Source of the DNA: Nymphaea colorata
Taxonomy: Eukaryota > Streptophyta > Magnoliopsida > Nymphaeales > Nymphaeaceae
Length of the DNA stretch: 64,000 nucleotides
Direction of reading: 5' to 3'
NCBI RefSeq assembly: GCF_008831285.2
Contig: NC_045138.2
Span: forward strand, 31,095,934-31,159,933
A model generated the notes under the pieces. The model saw only the letters and a list, made by a program, of their open reading frames with translations, made no database searches and was not told the origin of the DNA. Shown in pieces: positions 59,939 to 64,000 of the stretch; within the stretch, counting starts at the first letter, position 1, and each line of letters starts with the position of its first letter. Made by a program: the position numbers and the translations under genes.

Positions 59939-60424
59939 TGAAGGTATGTTTCCGCAAACTTCTCAATGTTTAGCATGATCAATTCTTATATTTTGAGCCT
60001 GCCTGAGGGAACAGTCCCCACCTTTTTTTATTTCTGGCTTCACTGTTAAGAGCTGTACATGACAATAGAAGGCATATACGGTCAAAGATATGGGGAAAAG
60101 CATCGCCAAAACTTTAGTTACTGTCTCAAGTGGAAAATCAATGCCTCGCAACTAGTAATAAACTACAATATCGTTCCTTATTAAATTCCCCACTCCACTG
60201 GAATTCAATGTGCAAGTGAGTGGCTGCGCATTCCTACAAATTAAAAAATATGGAAGAAAGGAATTAGGCAACCAAAAGGCGATCAGCTTTTGTATTAACA
60301 TATGAAAGGGAGAGGAATGCTTGTCATTTTCACAACTTGGAATTTGGAAGATGATGATTGCTCGAAGCATTAATCTATGTGATTTGTTTTTTTTATTTGG
60401 GGCCTCCAACGAGTTTGTCGTTGC

Positions 60425-60425
<1 letters not shown>

Positions 60426-60450
<25 letters not shown>
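60426..60450 (+). repeat. (TA)n microsatellite
   Basis: About 12 TA units. Confidence 0.9.
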
Positions 60451-60455
<5 letters not shown>

Positions 60456-60805
60456 TAGATGCTGTTGGTCTGTGAGAATAATGGGGAGGAAGGTTTTAAT
60501 TAAGCTGTTGTGAAGAATATAAAACAAAATGGGGTCGGATTGTCCGGATTCGGTTCGATGATCACTTCTCCTTTTTCAAACATTCCACCATGAAACTCAT
60601 CCGGCATATCGCCTTTTCTTCAACAAGAGAAGTCAGTTTTCAGAAACGCACTTATGATTCGGTGATATTAAAAAGTAGACCTTACTGTTAAATATTTTGC
60701 GGCTTACACTTAATTTTTCCCCAAGTATAAATTGATCCATAAACTAAAAAACTTTTGCTTTGTATTTAGATCGTTTTATGATATCAATCTGAGGTGACCT
60801 AAACA

Positions 60806-61100
60806 GGCCCCGTTTGCCTGTTTGAATGCATGGAACTAAATACCCAAGCTTAAAACTGTTGGGTATTTAGTACCAGGCTCCTTCAGTTTACCTCATTTGT
60901 TTGATTTCATAGAGTTTTTATTTCGGGTATTTGGGAGTTGACAAACAAAAGATTTCTTACAGTATTAAAGTTAAAAGTTTTAAAAATGACTCCAAAACTC
61001 TCTACACTAAAGTTCCATGCTTGCTTGTAGCTGGCGCTTTTTATCGGATTTGAACTAAAGTTTCAAGTATGTAGTAAACTTCCATGCATTCAAACGGGCC
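60806..61100. mobile_element. MITE-like element, about 295 bp
   Basis: The left end GGCCCCGTTTG...GAATGCATGGAA and the right end TTCCATGCATTCAAACGGGCC are inverted repeats; the left copy has a 7-bp insertion. The interior is AT-rich and non-coding. No clear target-site duplication, so the superfamily is open. The right end abuts a SINE-like copy. Confidence 0.6.
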
Positions 61101-61170
61101 ATCAGGGAAATCGAACCAACAACTGACCTAATACCAACCACCGGCCTAACCAGCTATCCTAAACTCCTTG
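61101..61170 (-). mobile_element. tRNA-like SINE head
   Basis: The minus strand has GGATAGCTGGTTAGG (around 61148-61160) as box A and GTTGGTTCGATTTCC (61106-61120) as a nearly perfect box B. Best-preserved promoter of the family in this window. Confidence 0.5.
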
Positions 61171-62213
61171 GGTTTGTTATTGAATGATGATCACGTCAGA
61201 GCTATTATTTGAAGAGAAGATTTCATTTCAGTGTGGGCAGGATGGAGCCAAGGGAGGCCGCAGGGGCCCCGGCATCTCCCTCAAAAAAAAAAAAAATTTA
61301 CATGTAAATATTAGTAAATTTCACTTGTCCTACATAAAAATTTTGAAAAATGATATTTCAGCCCCTGTTAAAATTTAGAAACTTTTATTCGACTCCCTTC
61401 ATGACTTCAAACCCTTCGCATTTTTCCTCAAAGAAGCGGTGAATATATCCACAAGTTGAAGAAGAAAAAGCAAGAGGATGAGCTTCAATTATTTAAAAGG
61501 CAGAGAACCAATTTGGAATCGCTAATGCGGCGGAAACTATCCAAGAACAATACGATTAATTAATTACGGAAAGAAGACCTTGTTTATCGACGTTTTGTTA
61601 GGTTAAACAAGGTCTGTTTTGAATTGAAGTAGATAACAACAATCTCGAGGGATTTGTCTGACATGAGATTGGACTTCAGGCTTTCAAGATTTGCATATTC
61701 CAAGTATGTCTTTATCGGGGTCTTCTTAGACTATATAATTTAACTTTGAAGGTTTTTTTATTTTACTATGCTCAAGAAATCCACGAGTAGAGAAAATATT
61801 CAATACATGTACAAGAGCCAACGTCATGTATAGAAAATAATGCTATTCAATTATCTTGGAAGCTGATCAGCATACCACAAAACTCTAGGAGTCCAAACTA
61901 AAAGTATAATTATAATTATACGCATGCAATGAGTGTGGATTTGGAAAAGATATCGTTGCTGCTGTCGCCCGTGAAATGATGTGAGGGTTTCGTTCGGCGC
62001 GTGCTTGTAATTTTTCTTGGTTACATGCGCTTATTAAAATATGATACTGCCGATCTAAGAGGTACCTTTGTAATCGTCACTCACTATATTTCATTACACA
62101 ATACCTATATATACATCAAAATCACCTTGACTCAGAGTGGCGAATCGCTTTCATTCATTGGCCGGCCGATTCCAAAGTGCCTCGTGCATGCATGTATTAC
62201 TATTATTATTAGC

Positions 62214-62217
<4 letters not shown>

Positions 62218-62290
<73 letters not shown>

Positions 62291-62302
62291 GGAGAGAGAG
62301 AG
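62218..62302 (+). repeat. (AT)n-(AG)n compound microsatellite
   Basis: About 27 AT units followed by about 14 AG units with one interruption. Confidence 0.95.
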
Positions 62303-62363
62303 ATTGGCGGATCCCAGACCATTAGGTCAGGGGTAAAAAAAAAAATCAGGCCCTTCAAAGTTT

Positions 62364-62638
62364 TGCTAAAAAAGTATTTCAAACAAAAATTCTTTTGGTA
62401 TAAAAAGTGCTTTGATGTAAGTTGTTTCTATGAAACATGTGGATCTTTTTACTATCAAAATGTTGATGCTATAGGAGCCATTTATTTGTGCTTATTATAA
62501 AAATACTATTAAACTACAACAAATGTTTAACTTAATAGAAGTTTTGTCAATATATTCTTAAGATTGTACAGTAAAATTAGATTACAAGAAAAACACTTTA
62601 ATCATCACATTTAAGCGATTTGGGTTTTGTCTTCGACC
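62364..62638 (+). repeat. Unknown dispersed repeat, copy 2
   Basis: Direct-orientation homologue of 58020-58318. It ends at TTTGTCTTCGACC, matching TTTGTCCTTGACA in copy 1. Confidence 0.75.
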
Positions 62639-62663
62639 TAACCTACCAATCTTTATACACACA

Positions 62664-62686
62664 TATATATATATATATATATATAT
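62664..62686 (+). repeat. (TA)n microsatellite
   Basis: About 11 TA units. A further short TA run lies at about 62818-62836. Confidence 0.9.
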
Positions 62687-64000
62687 GAGAAGAGTGCCTT
62701 GTGGGGTCGGGCGCGTGCTACTTCTTTTGTGTTTTGTAAATCACCGTTCATGATTGTCATATGGAATGGATGAGGATATTGGCATTGACAGGAAGTCCAC
62801 TAGAGAATGACCTTATCATATATATATATATATATAAGGCCAACCTATCATTATGTCACAGCCTCTATGTACCTGGAGTGCTCTGGAGACCTTTTAGCGG
62901 CACTTTCTTGTCCGTTGTGCCGCTGGAAATATGTGAATTTGCACATCATTATGTAAGCCACAGTTAATTAATGAGCCTCCCAGGAAATTTATCTTGCTTT
63001 TTGAGTCTCTTGATTAGTTCACAGTAATTGTAATCTTATTCTTTTACAAATTAACCATATAAGCGAATGTAAACTTACCAAATTTATATGACAACAAAAT
63101 CATAAAGTGCATAAATGATATTTTATGAGGTCTCAAACATTGAAGTTCTCAACTTTCTTGGACCATAAAATCCAATCTAGACATTGAATTTCATGATTCA
63201 TGTTATTAATTTCTACATTTCAATATATTTTTATATTCGGAGTGCCCAATTCAATGCATTTTTTGTTAAACTTTGATGGCTAGAGCAGATTTTGCAAGGG
63301 TGCAAGAAAATTGACTAGCCTTAGATTCAGTAAGACATAAAATCTGAATTACATATTTGATTTCTGTGATAATTTTGAACCTATATATAGTTATATATGG
63401 GTTGTCAGCCTTTTGAAAAACAATATGAATTATACTTTTGTGACTAGCCTAACTAAACCTTGTTTTTATTGGCTTCTGAAAATTAATTAGTAGTGTGTAC
63501 TGATCATTTGCATATTCAAAAACATATAAGCTAATGACATAAATATTATGTTTTTAAATAAAAACAAGATGAGCCTTAGAAGATTAAGAAAACAACAGTT
63601 TCTTTTAAGAATTGTAAACTCTTATCTACTTACATTTTGAACAGCATCATTTTTTTATTGACGATAATCATCTAATTTAGTGAAAAACACACTAGTTAAA
63701 TGTAAATACTACATGAATTGATAATTAACCGTATGTTAATCAGTATTCCGTTGATGATTTTCAAAATGCCACGTTATTTTCAAAAAAAAAAGGATGACAT
63801 ACTTATATTTCACACCTTTAAATTTATCAGTCAACTATTGTCTATTGCAAATATCTAGATCTGGTATCCGACTGAACCTCTCATAAACGAAATAGGAGAC
63901 GAAACTAATTTTTACATCCGGTTAAAAATTAGATCGGATTCAGATATATGTAAGAACCGATATCCAATCAGATTTGAATTCACATTCGAATTTAAGTAAA

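Larger units (their letters stand above)
56220..64000. other. Region upstream of TIFY8, no gene recognised
   Basis: It begins with the TIFY8 leader and promoter, which carry CT tracts at 56263-56292 and 56331-56349 (GA in the sense of the gene). Further out are a more GC-rich block at about 58320-58760 that could be a promoter or first exon, an rRNA fragment, MITE- and SINE-like elements, two copies of an unknown repeat and four long TA or AT runs. The final 1.1 kb is plain AT-rich sequence. Confidence 0.5.

Overview
This window is nuclear DNA from a flowering plant. The evidence is GT-AG introns from about 70 bp to 6 kb, plant-specific protein families (gibberellin 3-oxidase, TIFY8, an AOP-type dioxygenase), eroded Ty1/copia sequence, a hAT-type MITE, plastid-derived fragments, and many TA, GA and CA microsatellites. 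The sequence does not let me place the species more finely.

Four protein-coding genes can be rebuilt exon by exon with consistent phases. (1) 505-4088 (+): an AOP-like 2-oxoglutarate/Fe(II) dioxygenase, three exons, 319 aa. (2) 5535-19468 (+): a compact plant homologue of CCDC93, nine exons, 322 aa, spread over 14 kb. (3) 23685-24876 (-): a gibberellin 3-beta-hydroxylase (GA3ox), two exons, 351 aa. (4) 48027-56219 (-): TIFY8, six exons, 431 aa, with a 6 kb fourth intron. The 23 kb between GA3ox and TIFY8, and the last 7.8 kb, hold no gene I can support.

The CCDC93 introns have collected most of the foreign sequence. Intron 4 has a 107-bp triplication that starts 7 bp past the exon 4 donor. 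Two diverged direct repeats flank the 40-bp exon 5. Intron 5 has a head-to-head pair of LTR-like arms of about 580 bp. Intron 6 has an antisense piece of plastid rpoB. The GA3ox-TIFY8 interval has a degenerate copia element (about 27340-30600). TIFY8 intron 4 has a textbook hAT MITE with a perfect 8-bp target-site duplication. Distal to TIFY8 there is a piece of organellar 23S rRNA and several short repeats.

The four genes do not form an obvious pathway. GA3ox makes bioactive gibberellin. TIFY8 is a transcriptional adaptor. CCDC93 belongs to the endosomal Commander/CCC recycling complex in animals. The AOP-like enzyme is of unknown substrate. Common threads are microsatellite tracts in all four gene leaders, a shared ancestral intron position in the two dioxygenases, repeated local tandem duplications with periods of about 92-127 bp, and a dispersed tRNA-like SINE family. 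I see no previously undescribed multigene system. The most unusual items are the short CCDC93 gene with its intron content, and the stop-free, in-frame third intron of TIFY8.
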